Positions 9,244 to 17,093 of a stretch of 47,459 nucleotides of DNA are shown piece after piece; within the stretch, counting starts at the first letter, position 1; every line of letters begins with the position of its first letter. The DNA lies in assembly GCA_934725305.1 (NCBI GenBank), contig CAKVBA010000020.1, positions 1 through 47,459 of the forward strand, read 5' to 3'. The notes beneath the pieces were generated by a model, which saw only the letters and a list, made by a program, of their open reading frames with translations, searched no databases and was not told where the DNA came from. The position numbers and the translations under genes are program-made. The DNA is from an uncultured Parabacteroides sp. GTDB taxonomy: Bacteria; Bacteroidota; Bacteroidia; Bacteroidales; Tannerellaceae.

Positions 9244-9292
9244 GTGTCAGAATCAGTAAGAAAGCAACGAAGCCATTTTACTGTTCTGACAC
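9244..9292. terminator. Inverted repeat between convergent ATPase and fructokinase genes
   Basis: GTGTCAGAA plus CAGTAA at 9244-9259 pairs with the sequence ending at 9292, giving about 15 bp with one bulge around a loop of about 18 nt. It begins 19 bp after the ATPase stop. There is no clear T-run, so terminator function is an inference from position. A second short pair, CCTCGG and CCGAGG (9296-9301 and 9323-9328), follows. Confidence 0.5.
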
Positions 9293-9357
9293 CATCCTCG
9301 GCTTTTCGCCTGTTTCTAACGACCGAGGTTTACAAATCTCTCCACAACTCTTCCTTC

Positions 9358-10242
9358 TCAAAGAGTGTATTCCGCCGGCAATATCGGCATCGCTCCATTC
9401 TGCGTACAGACAAAAGCGGAAACCTCTACGGCTTTACGATGGGCTTCGGCCACCGACAAACCCTTCAAGATACTCGAAGTGAAGGCAGCGGTAAACGAAT
9501 CTCCGGCTCCTACGGTATCGGCCACTTCTACCTTTGGTGTTGCCAAGAATGTCATGTTTCCCGAAGTGAAAATGTAGCTGCCATTCACGCCACAAGTCAG
9601 AATAAGCATCTTCAGGTCATAACGGTCCAGCAGTACCCAACATTTGCTTTGCAGATCTGTGCCTGGACAACCAAACATACGGCTAATAGTGATCAATTCC
9701 TCATCGTTTATCTTCAAGACGTTGCAACGCTTCATAGAGTCGTCGAGTATCTCTTTGTTAAAGAAACCCTGACGAAGGTTCACATCAAACACAATCAGAG
9801 TCTCTTCGTCTTGCGGCATGGCGTCGATGAAGCGGTTGATTGTGTTGCGCGATACCACGTTTCTTTGTGCCAGAGAGCCGAAGCAAACCGCACATGTTTT
9901 ATGAGCCAACTCCTCCAGTTCCGGAGTGAAAGGAATATTGTCCCAAGCCACATTTTCCTTGATCACATATTGGGGAACGCCCACCTGATCAATCTCCACC
10001 TGTACAACTCCCGTAGGATAAGCCACTGTAGCTATGGCTGTTTCGAGTTTCTTCTCCTTGAAGTTGTCCAATATCAGTTTACCAAGAATATCATCACCCA
10101 CGGCACTTACTACGCAACTCTTCAAGCCGAACTGAGAAACATGATATGCAAAATTGGCCGGCGCACCACCAATCTTCTTGCCTTCGGGCAACATATCCCA
10201 CAAGGCTTCACCGATTCCAACGATTACTTTATTTTCCTTCAT
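9358..10242 (-). CDS. PfkB-family fructokinase
   Basis: The 294-residue protein has the two PfkB signatures: GGAPANFA (residues 25-32) in the sugar-binding half and DTVGAGDSF (242-250) with catalytic base Asp248. PfkB kinases phosphorylate sugars in the cytoplasm. The genomic setting, last in a GH32-transporter-kinase operon, points to fructose, giving fructose-6-phosphate for glycolysis. The gene starts 11 bp after the transporter stop. The arrangement resembles the fructan locus of B. thetaiotaomicron (kinase, transporter and GH32 in the same order). Substrate is inferred from context; the fold assignment is firm. Confidence 0.92.
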   Translation of the reverse strand: MKENKVIVGIGEALWDMLPEGKKIGGAPANFAYHVSQFGLKSCVVSAVGDDILGKLILDNFKEKKLETAIATVAYPTGVVQVEIDQVGVPQYVIKENVAWDNIPFTPELEELAHKTCAVCFGSLAQRNVVSRNTINRFIDAMPQDEETLIVFDVNLRQGFFNKEILDDSMKRCNVLKINDEELITISRMFGCPGTDLQSKCWVLLDRYDLKMLILTCGVNGSYIFTSGNMTFLATPKVEVADTVGAGDSFTAAFTSSILKGLSVAEAHRKAVEVSAFVCTQNGAMPILPAEYTL

Positions 10243-10253
10243 GATATTATAAT

Positions 10254-11429
10254 TTATGAGTTTTTAATTTTCAACGTATAAAACAGCAGATAAAACACAC
10301 CGATTGTCATCACTGCCACAGCTCCTATCTGTCCGATGATATCTGCGGCAAAGCCCATGGCCAACGGAAAGATTGTACCACCAAAGATACCCATAATCAT
10401 CAGCCCGGACACTTCGTTCTTCTTCAACGGCATAGTAAACAGGGCTTGAGAAAAACAGATAGAGAAAATATTACTGTTGCCAAAGCCTATCAGTCCGATA
10501 CCTATATATATAGGCCAAAGCGTCTTACAGACAAAGAGCATTCCCATAGCCAACAACATCATTGCCACGCTGAACACCATGAACGACTTGGCCGACACTT
10601 TGCGTAGGATAAACGAACCAAGGAAGCAGCCGGCTGTACGGAAGATAAAGTAAACACTGGTGGCAAAGGCTGCATCTTCCAAAGGCAGAGACAAACGCTC
10701 CATCAAAATCTTCGGTGCCGTAGTATTGGTGCCCACATCAATTCCTACATGACACATGATGCCGAGGAAACAGAGCAGGATGAACGGATGGCCCAGCAGT
10801 TTAAGGCAATCAACAACACTTGATGCCTTGTCGGGCTTCTCTTCTTCAATGGGAGTGGCGGCAAGAACAGCAATCGTGAGGAAACTGACTACCGCATAGA
10901 TAACAAACAACGCACGCCAGCCCAAACCGAATGTAGGCATGTATGTCACAGCGCCCCACGAAGCCAATATCGGCGCCAGAAAAGAGGAGATGGCTTTCAC
11001 AAACTGTCCGAAAGTAAGCGTAGATGCCAGCTTGTCGCTTCCTATCAGGTTCGTCACAAGTGGATTAAGCGAAGTCTGCATGATTGCATTTCCTATGCCC
11101 AAAAGGGAAAAGGCCACAAGCATAATAAGGAAGCTATCGCCCATAATGGGGATAACAAGCGACAGAGTCGTCACCACAAGACTGAAAAGTACGGTCTTCT
11201 TACGGCCTATACGATTCATCAGCATTCCCGTTGGTACGGAGAATATAAGGAACCAGAAGAAGACGAGCGATGGGAAAAGATTGGCCTGTGAGTCGGTCAG
11301 TAAAAGATCTTTCTGCACATAGTTGGAGGCCGTTCCTACTAAATCGACAAAGCCCATGGCAAAGAAGCAGAGCATAACAGGAATCATCTGCATAAAGAAA
11401 TTCTTCTTTTCTACTGAATATGTGTTCAT
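10254..11429 (-). CDS. MFS sugar transporter, FucP/GluP-like, probably for fructose
   Basis: The protein, about 391 residues, has roughly 12 hydrophobic segments and the MFS loop signature MNRIGRKKT after the second helix. It is closest in style to FucP/GluP sugar-proton symporters of Bacteroidetes. The ATG at 11429 is chosen; a longer frame from a TTG at 11438 adds only three residues. It lies 20 bp after the GH32 gene and 11 bp before the fructokinase, so it would bring the fructose released by GH32 across the inner membrane. Substrate is inferred from neighbours. Confidence 0.87.
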   Translation of the reverse strand: MNTYSVEKKNFFMQMIPVMLCFFAMGFVDLVGTASNYVQKDLLLTDSQANLFPSLVFFWFLIFSVPTGMLMNRIGRKKTVLFSLVVTTLSLVIPIMGDSFLIMLVAFSLLGIGNAIMQTSLNPLVTNLIGSDKLASTLTFGQFVKAISSFLAPILASWGAVTYMPTFGLGWRALFVIYAVVSFLTIAVLAATPIEEEKPDKASSVVDCLKLLGHPFILLCFLGIMCHVGIDVGTNTTAPKILMERLSLPLEDAAFATSVYFIFRTAGCFLGSFILRKVSAKSFMVFSVAMMLLAMGMLFVCKTLWPIYIGIGLIGFGNSNIFSICFSQALFTMPLKKNEVSGLMIMGIFGGTIFPLAMGFAADIIGQIGAVAVMTIGVFYLLFYTLKIKNS

Positions 11430-11449
11430 ATAAAACAATATGTTACAAG

Positions 11450-13291
11450 TTAATATTTGAGTGAATAAACTCTGAGATTGCTCACCTTGGCCGTTCCGTT
11501 ATCGGATTGCAACAAAAGGTGGGTGTAGGGCGAAGTGGGGAAAACCAAATTGGTCTGGACAAAACGTCCTGCTTTCTCAAACACTTCGATACTGCTACGG
11601 TCTATGAAGATGCGCAGGCTCACCTTACCCTCTTTGCCATGAGTGGGATTAACGGTGACAGAGGGAAAGTCTTGACTGAAATCGACAAGTCCGCTACGAG
11701 TGCGGTCGAAAGAGAATTGGCCCTTTTGCGCGTCAAACGTCATTGTCACCTGTTCTTGATGCTCATTCACAAGGGTCAATGTTATAGAAGAAGAGCGGCG
11801 GGCATCCAAATCCATCTCAATCTCACAGATGCCATCTTTGCCGGAGGGTAACGAAATCTTTTTCGCCTTTTTACCAATGTTCAGGTGAGTAGAACCATTC
11901 GTGATACGGTCTCTCAGATTCAGCATTTCCGGAGATGGAACGGAAGCAAGATAGCACTGACCGTCGTCATCGCGAAACAGCGACAGATCACGCGGCAATG
12001 TATTGGCACTACGGAATTGTTTGGTGGGCACTTCGGCGGCATACTGCCAATTGCTCATCCAACCTATTACCGTACGCCTATCTGCCGGAGTATCACTCCA
12101 ACTGACAGTAGCATAATGGTCTTTGCCATAATCCATCCATTTAGTGGGCACATTGCCATCGGCATCCCTATCGGCCTTGAAATTCTTTCCATCAAATTCA
12201 CCCACAAAGTATTGTGTAGCACTTCCTCCTTGAGGACCGCCCGGATTGATATTGCACAGTAGCACCCACTTCTTCTCGCCTGTATTCGAAACGGGCAGTT
12301 GGAAAAGGTCGGGACACTCCCACACGCCACCTTGTGCACCAAGATCCTTGCCAAATCGGCTCTGTAATGTCCATTGCTTCAAGTCTGGCGAAGTAAAAAA
12401 GAGCATCTCCTTCTCCAACGCATGAGCCAGTACCATTGTCCACAATTTACTTTCATCATTCCAAAACATATTAGGGTCGCGGGCTTCGCTCTCCAAAGTA
12501 AGCACAGGATTAGCAGGATAGGTATTAAAGGTTTGTCCTCCATCCGTGCTATAAGCAAGACTTTGTATCTGACTCTCGGCGGCCGATGTGTACAAAGCCA
12601 CAATGCTGTTTGCGCCGAAACCAGCACTATTCCTACTATCTACGGCAGAACTACCACTGAAAATCATACCCAATCCATCAGGCTGAAGCACGGCTTTGTG
12701 GTGTTCCCAATGAATAAGGTCGCTACTGGTGCTGTGTCCCCAAGAAAGATTTTGCCACTTCGAACCGTAGGGATTCCATTGGTAACACAAATGCCACACA
12801 CTATCTTTATATACCATGCCATTAGGGTCGTTCATCCAGCCATAGAGAGGCGTATGATGATACGCAGGACGATACTTTTCACGATTGGCCGTGTCAAAAG
12901 TGTTGCTCACCGTAAAGTTCTTCCAACAAGCATCTTCTTTAGCTTCACGCACCGTAGCACGACTTTGCGGAGTAACGATGTTCAACAAGAGGTTCTTTCC
13001 ACGGTAAGCCGCAAGGTCAAAAGGCACAGTATAATCTACCTTCGAGATGGCAAGCCTGACGTTTAACGTGCGTTCCAGTTTTCCATCCACAAGGATATGG
13101 ACGGCGGACTCTTCTGCCGATTCTTGCACAGGCAAACAGAGATATTTACCTTGACCTGTCACCTCAATTAAAGTGTTATTTACACCAAGGTGCTTCACGG
13201 TCACTCCTTCTTGCTTTTGGCCCGACGAAACGCCCGTTACCAAGAATGCAATAGATATTAGCATACATGCTCTTTTTACTAATCTGTTCAT
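11450..13291 (-). CDS. GH32 fructan hydrolase (levanase/inulinase/beta-fructosidase), secreted
   Basis: The 613-residue enzyme has a signal peptide (residues 1-24, ending SSGQ) without a lipobox cysteine, so it is probably periplasmic. An N-terminal beta-sandwich (about 30-130, DUF4980-like) precedes the five-bladed GH32 propeller. The three GH32 motifs are present: WMNDPNG (152-158, nucleophile Asp155), RDP (271-273, Asp272) and ECPD (acid/base Glu325). A C-terminal beta-sandwich with the FIDRSSIEVF motif closes the protein. It cleaves fructosyl bonds in fructan oligosaccharides or sucrose; exo or endo action cannot be told from sequence. It is the first gene of the operon with the transporter and fructokinase, and a good promoter lies upstream. 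Confidence 0.94.
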   Translation of the reverse strand: MNRLVKRACMLISIAFLVTGVSSGQKQEGVTVKHLGVNNTLIEVTGQGKYLCLPVQESAEESAVHILVDGKLERTLNVRLAISKVDYTVPFDLAAYRGKNLLLNIVTPQSRATVREAKEDACWKNFTVSNTFDTANREKYRPAYHHTPLYGWMNDPNGMVYKDSVWHLCYQWNPYGSKWQNLSWGHSTSSDLIHWEHHKAVLQPDGLGMIFSGSSAVDSRNSAGFGANSIVALYTSAAESQIQSLAYSTDGGQTFNTYPANPVLTLESEARDPNMFWNDESKLWTMVLAHALEKEMLFFTSPDLKQWTLQSRFGKDLGAQGGVWECPDLFQLPVSNTGEKKWVLLCNINPGGPQGGSATQYFVGEFDGKNFKADRDADGNVPTKWMDYGKDHYATVSWSDTPADRRTVIGWMSNWQYAAEVPTKQFRSANTLPRDLSLFRDDDGQCYLASVPSPEMLNLRDRITNGSTHLNIGKKAKKISLPSGKDGICEIEMDLDARRSSSITLTLVNEHQEQVTMTFDAQKGQFSFDRTRSGLVDFSQDFPSVTVNPTHGKEGKVSLRIFIDRSSIEVFEKAGRFVQTNLVFPTSPYTHLLLQSDNGTAKVSNLRVYSLKY

Positions 13292-13327
13292 ATCAATAGC
13301 GCATTATTTAATTGTTTTATTCTGCTG

Positions 13328-13356
13328 CAAATCTACCCTCTTGCTCCCATACACAA
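13328..13356 (-). promoter_or_regulatory. Bacteroidetes-type promoter for the GH32 operon
   Basis: On the minus strand TAGATTTG (13328-13335) matches the -7 consensus TAnnTTTG. A TTG (13354-13356) lies 18 nt upstream as the -33 element. The start codon at 13291 is about 37 bp downstream, a normal leader length. Confidence 0.7.
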
Positions 13357-13493
13357 TAGAATTATTCGTGCAAACACTATTGAAATTGTTGCATCACATC
13401 AAATTTATAGAAGAATGCACAGTTTTTCATAGTATCACCCGTGGTAAGATTAGCTCGGCATGGAAATGAAACTCTGCCGAAAAAGGCTCACAA

Positions 13494-13568
13494 CACCCTT
13501 TTTGGGAAAAGGACGGCAGCTTTTTGAGAAAAGGGCGCACCCTTTTTGGGAAAAGGACGACAGCTTTT
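13494..13568. repeat. Two-unit tandem repeat of about 44 nt with TTTTT/GAAAA blocks
   Basis: CACCCTTTTTGGGAAAAGGA begins at 13494 and again at 13538. Each copy is followed by a related unit beginning CAGCTTTT (13517, 13561). The step inside each pair is 21-23 nt, the same period seen in the larger element that begins 76 bp further on. No gene overlaps it. Confidence 0.7.
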
Positions 13569-13643
13569 ATTTGAACGATATTTGAACAATGTTTGAATAC
13601 GATACACAAACGCTCTTTTAAACGCCTTCATGATACTCCGCCA

Positions 13644-13987
13644 ATAGTTATTGTATTTTTATCACGATAGTTGTTCCTAAAAACGAGTGACAAATCCATT
13701 AGAAACAACAGGCCATTCCCTGGAATTGACAGACGAATCCGTTCCGACCTCAACAGTCTCTCAAAAGAGTCTATAGACTGTGTTTCAGTGGTCTATAGAC
13801 TTTTCGGAATTAGTCTATACACTTTTTGAAAAAAGGGTATAGACTTTTTTGAAATTGGGTAGGCACTCCGTTCAGATTGGGTAGGCACTCCGTCGGAAAG
13901 GAATAGGCACCCAATTTTCCCAAATAGCCTACTCCATTTTGGCAGGGTTAACAGCCTCTTATCGGCTTGATGGCTTATTGTATTTTA
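13644..13987 (+). repeat. 344-bp non-coding element, copy 1, with a ~22-nt periodic core
   Basis: This copy lies in the 883-bp gap between the GH32 and sensor genes. It aligns collinearly with the minus strand of 39233-39575. Exact shared blocks are TTGACAGACGAATC (offset 82 here, 83 there), ACTCCGTCGGAAAGGA (243, 242) and a terminal GGCTTATTGTATTTTA (328, 327). The core (13768-13960) is a chain of degenerate units of 21-24 nt. Early units begin GTCTATAGAC, some within the palindrome AGTCTATAGACT; later units begin GTAGGCACTCC. The rest of the gap contains the GH32 promoter, the smaller repeat at 13494 and the sensor promoter region. Confidence 0.88.
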
Positions 13988-14129
13988 GAGCCAATATACA
14001 ACCACCCAAACGTTGCCATTAAGCAACACTCCCTCTTACACGATCAAAAACAATCAAAATTTCATAAGTTTAATTCTGCCATTGGCCTGTTTTTTCGTAA
14101 TATTGCATTCGTTGATTGAATCTGCATAT

Positions 14130-14137
14130 TATTTTTG
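14130..14137 (+). promoter_or_regulatory. Possible -7 promoter element for the hybrid sensor gene
   Basis: TATTTTTG matches TAnnTTTG and lies 38 bp upstream of the ATG at 14175. Several TTG triplets lie upstream, but none at the ideal spacing, so this is tentative. Confidence 0.4.
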
Positions 14138-14174
14138 CCTTTAAATGTAAAATATCTAAAGACCAGTTTGTGCC

Positions 14175-16907
14175 ATGAAAAATATCATATATATCCTTTT
14201 GGCTTTTTTGTTTGTCTGCCTTTTCTTTTCAGGTTGCCAAGAGAAAAAAATATTCCGCATAGGCGTTTCCCAGTGTAGCTCCGATGACTGGCGAAACAAA
14301 TGCAATGATGAAATATTGCGTGAAATCATGTTCCATCCCGAAGCATCGGTAGAAATACGCTCCGCCGAAGACAACAACGAGAAGCAAAAAGAGGATATCC
14401 GCTACTTTATGCAGAATCATTTCGATCTTATCATCTGTGCGCCCAACGAGGCAGACGCCATAACACCCATCGTAAAGGAGGCATACGAAGCCGGGATTCC
14501 CGTCATCATCTTCGACCGCAACATCCACGGTGAAAGCTACACTGCCTATATCGGTGTGGACAACTTTGGCATTGGTGAGTCGGCCGCTCTCTATGCCAAT
14601 CACTTGGTAGGCAAAGGCGGAAAGGTCATTGAGATTTATGGTCGCCCCGGTTCAACGCCTGCCATTGAACGACACAATGGCTTTATGAAAGAGGCGACAC
14701 ATTATGGACTTCAAGTGCTCGATACGGGATACGGCAACTGGAATTACGAAGATGCCTCTGCTGTGTGCGACTCTCTATTTCATATATATAAGGATATTGA
14801 TTTAGTATATGCCCATAACGACCGTATGGCAATTGCGGCCAGTGATGTGGCCCGCCGCCTTGGATTGAAAGTAAAAGTAATCGGTATTGATGCAGCACCT
14901 GAGATAGGAATGCGTGCTGTTGTCGATAGTGTGATTGATGCCACATTCCTCTACCCCACTGAGGGTTATCGACTTATCCGTACGGCTCTTGCCATACTGA
15001 AGAACGAGCCCTACGAACGATGGTCGGTCTCGCCCAAATCGTCGGCGGTAGATCTCTCCAATGCCGACATCTTACTTCATCAGAATGATATTTTGAAAGA
15101 AGAGACCAACAAAATAAAAATGCTGAAAAGGCAAATGGATGAATATTGGAATCAGCACTCGATGCAGACCACATTACTCTATTTCACTATCGCTTTTCTA
15201 TGCTTATTGTTTATCGTATTGTTCCTGCTGCTTCATGCTTTTTGGCAAAAGAAGAAGTATCAGACAGAGCTTCAAGAGCAGAATCATCTATTAGAAGCGC
15301 AACGAGACACCGAAAAGGCTTTGAACGAGCAATTGCGCATTGCCACGCAGTCGAAGCTTATCTTCTTCACAAACGTTTCACATGATCTGCGCACACCTCT
15401 CACTCTGATAGCAGATCCGGTGGAACAATTAGCCGAAGCCACCAATCTTACACCTCAACAGCATACGCTTGTGCGGATTGCCAATAAAAATATCCGGATA
15501 TTGAAACGCCTGATCAATCAAATTCTCGACTTCCGCAAATATGAGAACGGAAAGCTCGACATCCACTTGCAGGAAGTCTCTTTTGCCACACTTATTCGTG
15601 AATGGGCCGAGGCATTCAACGTTACTGCACGGAAATGTGATATCACTCTTGCCATCGACCTCGACATTGCGGACGAATTCACCCTTGCCATCGATACCGA
15701 GAAGATGGAGCGCATCTTCTTCAATCTATTGTCGAATGCCTTCAAATTCACGCCTCATAACGGGAAGATCACTTTTTACTGTACTGCATCCGATAGCGAA
15801 CTGGTATTCTCAGTAACAGATACAGGAAAAGGTATCAACCGCGACGAGATAGGAAACATATTCACCCGTTTCTATCAGGTAGATAAAGTGCATCCGCAAG
15901 GCTCTGGCATCGGTTTAGCGTTAGTCAAAGCGTTTGTTGAACTTCACAAAGGCACTATCACGGTGGAGAGTGAACCCGGCACAGGTACTACATTTATCGT
16001 TACGCTACCTATCAGACATGTTGAGGTAAATGAAAAGATAAAAGAAGGGGACGAGGATAAAGTAGCCGTTTCACTCATTTCAACTTCGGCTATAGATACG
16101 GAACTCGACACAATAGAGCAGGAAAATCAGGCCATTCGTCCGGACACGCCGTTGCTCTTGGTGATTGACGATAACGAAGACATTCGCCGCATGATAGCCC
16201 TGCTGATGGGCAACGATTATAATGTGATTTCGGCTTCTAACGGAAAAGAAGGATTGTCTTTGGCAGCCAAGTATGTCCCCGATATTATCATCTGCGATGT
16301 GATGATGCCCGTGATGGACGGATTAGAGTGTTGCCGCCGGCTAAAAGAGGAAATATCCACATCACACATTCCCGTACTGATGCTGACAGCCTGCTCTTTG
16401 GATGAACAACGGGCACAAGGCTATGACAGCGGCGCAGACGGTTATCTGGCAAAGCCATTCAATAATGTAGTGCTGAAATCGCGTTGCCGCAACCTTATAG
16501 AAAATCGTAAACGAATCCGCAATACGGAAATCGATAAGCCAACCGTGGCGCAACCAGAGTCACACTCGTCTGTACTCGATATGGAAAATAAGTTCTATGC
16601 CCAATTCTTGGAAATAGTCCATGCAGAAATGGGTAATCCCGACTTGAATGTAGATCAACTGGCTTCCAAAATGGGATTAGGACGCTCTCAGTTCTATCGC
16701 AAGATTAAAGCCCTCACTAATTATTCGCCCGTGGAACTGCTCCGCAATCTGCGCTTGAAGAGGTCGCGCGAGTTGCTATTGACCACCGACAAATCCATTA
16801 GTGAAATAGCCTACGAAGTGGGTTTCTCTGCTCCTGCTTACTTCACGCGCTGCTATCGCGAAGCGTTCGGAGAGACGCCTTCCGACAGAAGAAACAAAGT
16901 TCAGTAA
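14175..16907 (+). CDS. Hybrid two-component system sensor-regulator with periplasmic sugar-binding domain (fructose type)
   Basis: The 910-residue protein carries a full phosphorelay. After an N-terminal signal/anchor (residues 1-20) comes a Peripla_BP_4 (RbsB-like) domain (about 26-310) with ribose-binding-protein style motifs such as VIIFDRN and YAHNDRMA. A membrane helix (about 331-355) and coiled linker follow. The kinase has H-box VSHDLRTPLT (His403), N-box NLLSNAFKF and GSGIGLALV. A receiver follows (acceptor Asp708 in ICDVMMP), then an AraC-type DNA-binding domain (about 805-908). This layout matches the B. thetaiotaomicron fructose sensor BT1754, known to bind monomeric fructose. It would switch on the adjacent SusC/SusD and probably the GH32 operon. 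Ligand identity is inferred. Confidence 0.94.
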   Translation: MKNIIYILLAFLFVCLFFSGCQEKKIFRIGVSQCSSDDWRNKCNDEILREIMFHPEASVEIRSAEDNNEKQKEDIRYFMQNHFDLIICAPNEADAITPIVKEAYEAGIPVIIFDRNIHGESYTAYIGVDNFGIGESAALYANHLVGKGGKVIEIYGRPGSTPAIERHNGFMKEATHYGLQVLDTGYGNWNYEDASAVCDSLFHIYKDIDLVYAHNDRMAIAASDVARRLGLKVKVIGIDAAPEIGMRAVVDSVIDATFLYPTEGYRLIRTALAILKNEPYERWSVSPKSSAVDLSNADILLHQNDILKEETNKIKMLKRQMDEYWNQHSMQTTLLYFTIAFLCLLFIVLFLLLHAFWQKKKYQTELQEQNHLLEAQRDTEKALNEQLRIATQSKLIFFTNVSHDLRTPLTLIADPVEQLAEATNLTPQQHTLVRIANKNIRILKRLINQILDFRKYENGKLDIHLQEVSFATLIREWAEAFNVTARKCDITLAIDLDIADEFTLAIDTEKMERIFFNLLSNAFKFTPHNGKITFYCTASDSELVFSVTDTGKGINRDEIGNIFTRFYQVDKVHPQGSGIGLALVKAFVELHKGTITVESEPGTGTTFIVTLPIRHVEVNEKIKEGDEDKVAVSLISTSAIDTELDTIEQENQAIRPDTPLLLVIDDNEDIRRMIALLMGNDYNVISASNGKEGLSLAAKYVPDIIICDVMMPVMDGLECCRRLKEEISTSHIPVLMLTACSLDEQRAQGYDSGADGYLAKPFNNVVLKSRCRNLIENRKRIRNTEIDKPTVAQPESHSSVLDMENKFYAQFLEIVHAEMGNPDLNVDQLASKMGLGRSQFYRKIKALTNYSPVELLRNLRLKRSRELLLTTDKSISEIAYEVGFSAPAYFTRCYREAFGETPSDRRNKVQ

Positions 16908-16962
16908 GCTCAGTTTGGGCATATATAACCATAAACAAGAGGCAGAAATGCCGGCAATTAGT

Positions 16963-17008
16963 AAAAATCGAGCATTGTTTATCAAGAATCGTGCTTAGAC
17001 CGATTTTT
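16963..17008. terminator. Hairpin downstream of the sensor gene
   Basis: AAAAATCG (16963-16970) pairs with CGATTTTT (17001-17008), with an inner AGCA/TGCT pair, and the right arm ends in a T-run. It separates the sensor gene from susC-like, so the importer genes probably have their own promoter in 17009-17093. Confidence 0.5.
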
Positions 17009-17093
17009 AATAGCTTGTGCAACAGGAATGATAGTCCACAAGTAGGAATCACCCCATATTTGCATCAGAAAATCATTAAAAACTAATTGTATT

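Noticed and set aside
9244..10281. 345-codon plus-strand frame opposite the fructokinase
   Set aside because: It lies almost entirely antisense to a clear PfkB kinase, has no recognisable domain, and its composition is that of a complement frame.
12374..13066. 230-codon frame opposite the GH32 gene
   Set aside because: Antisense to the GH32 catalytic domain and without any domain or start signal.
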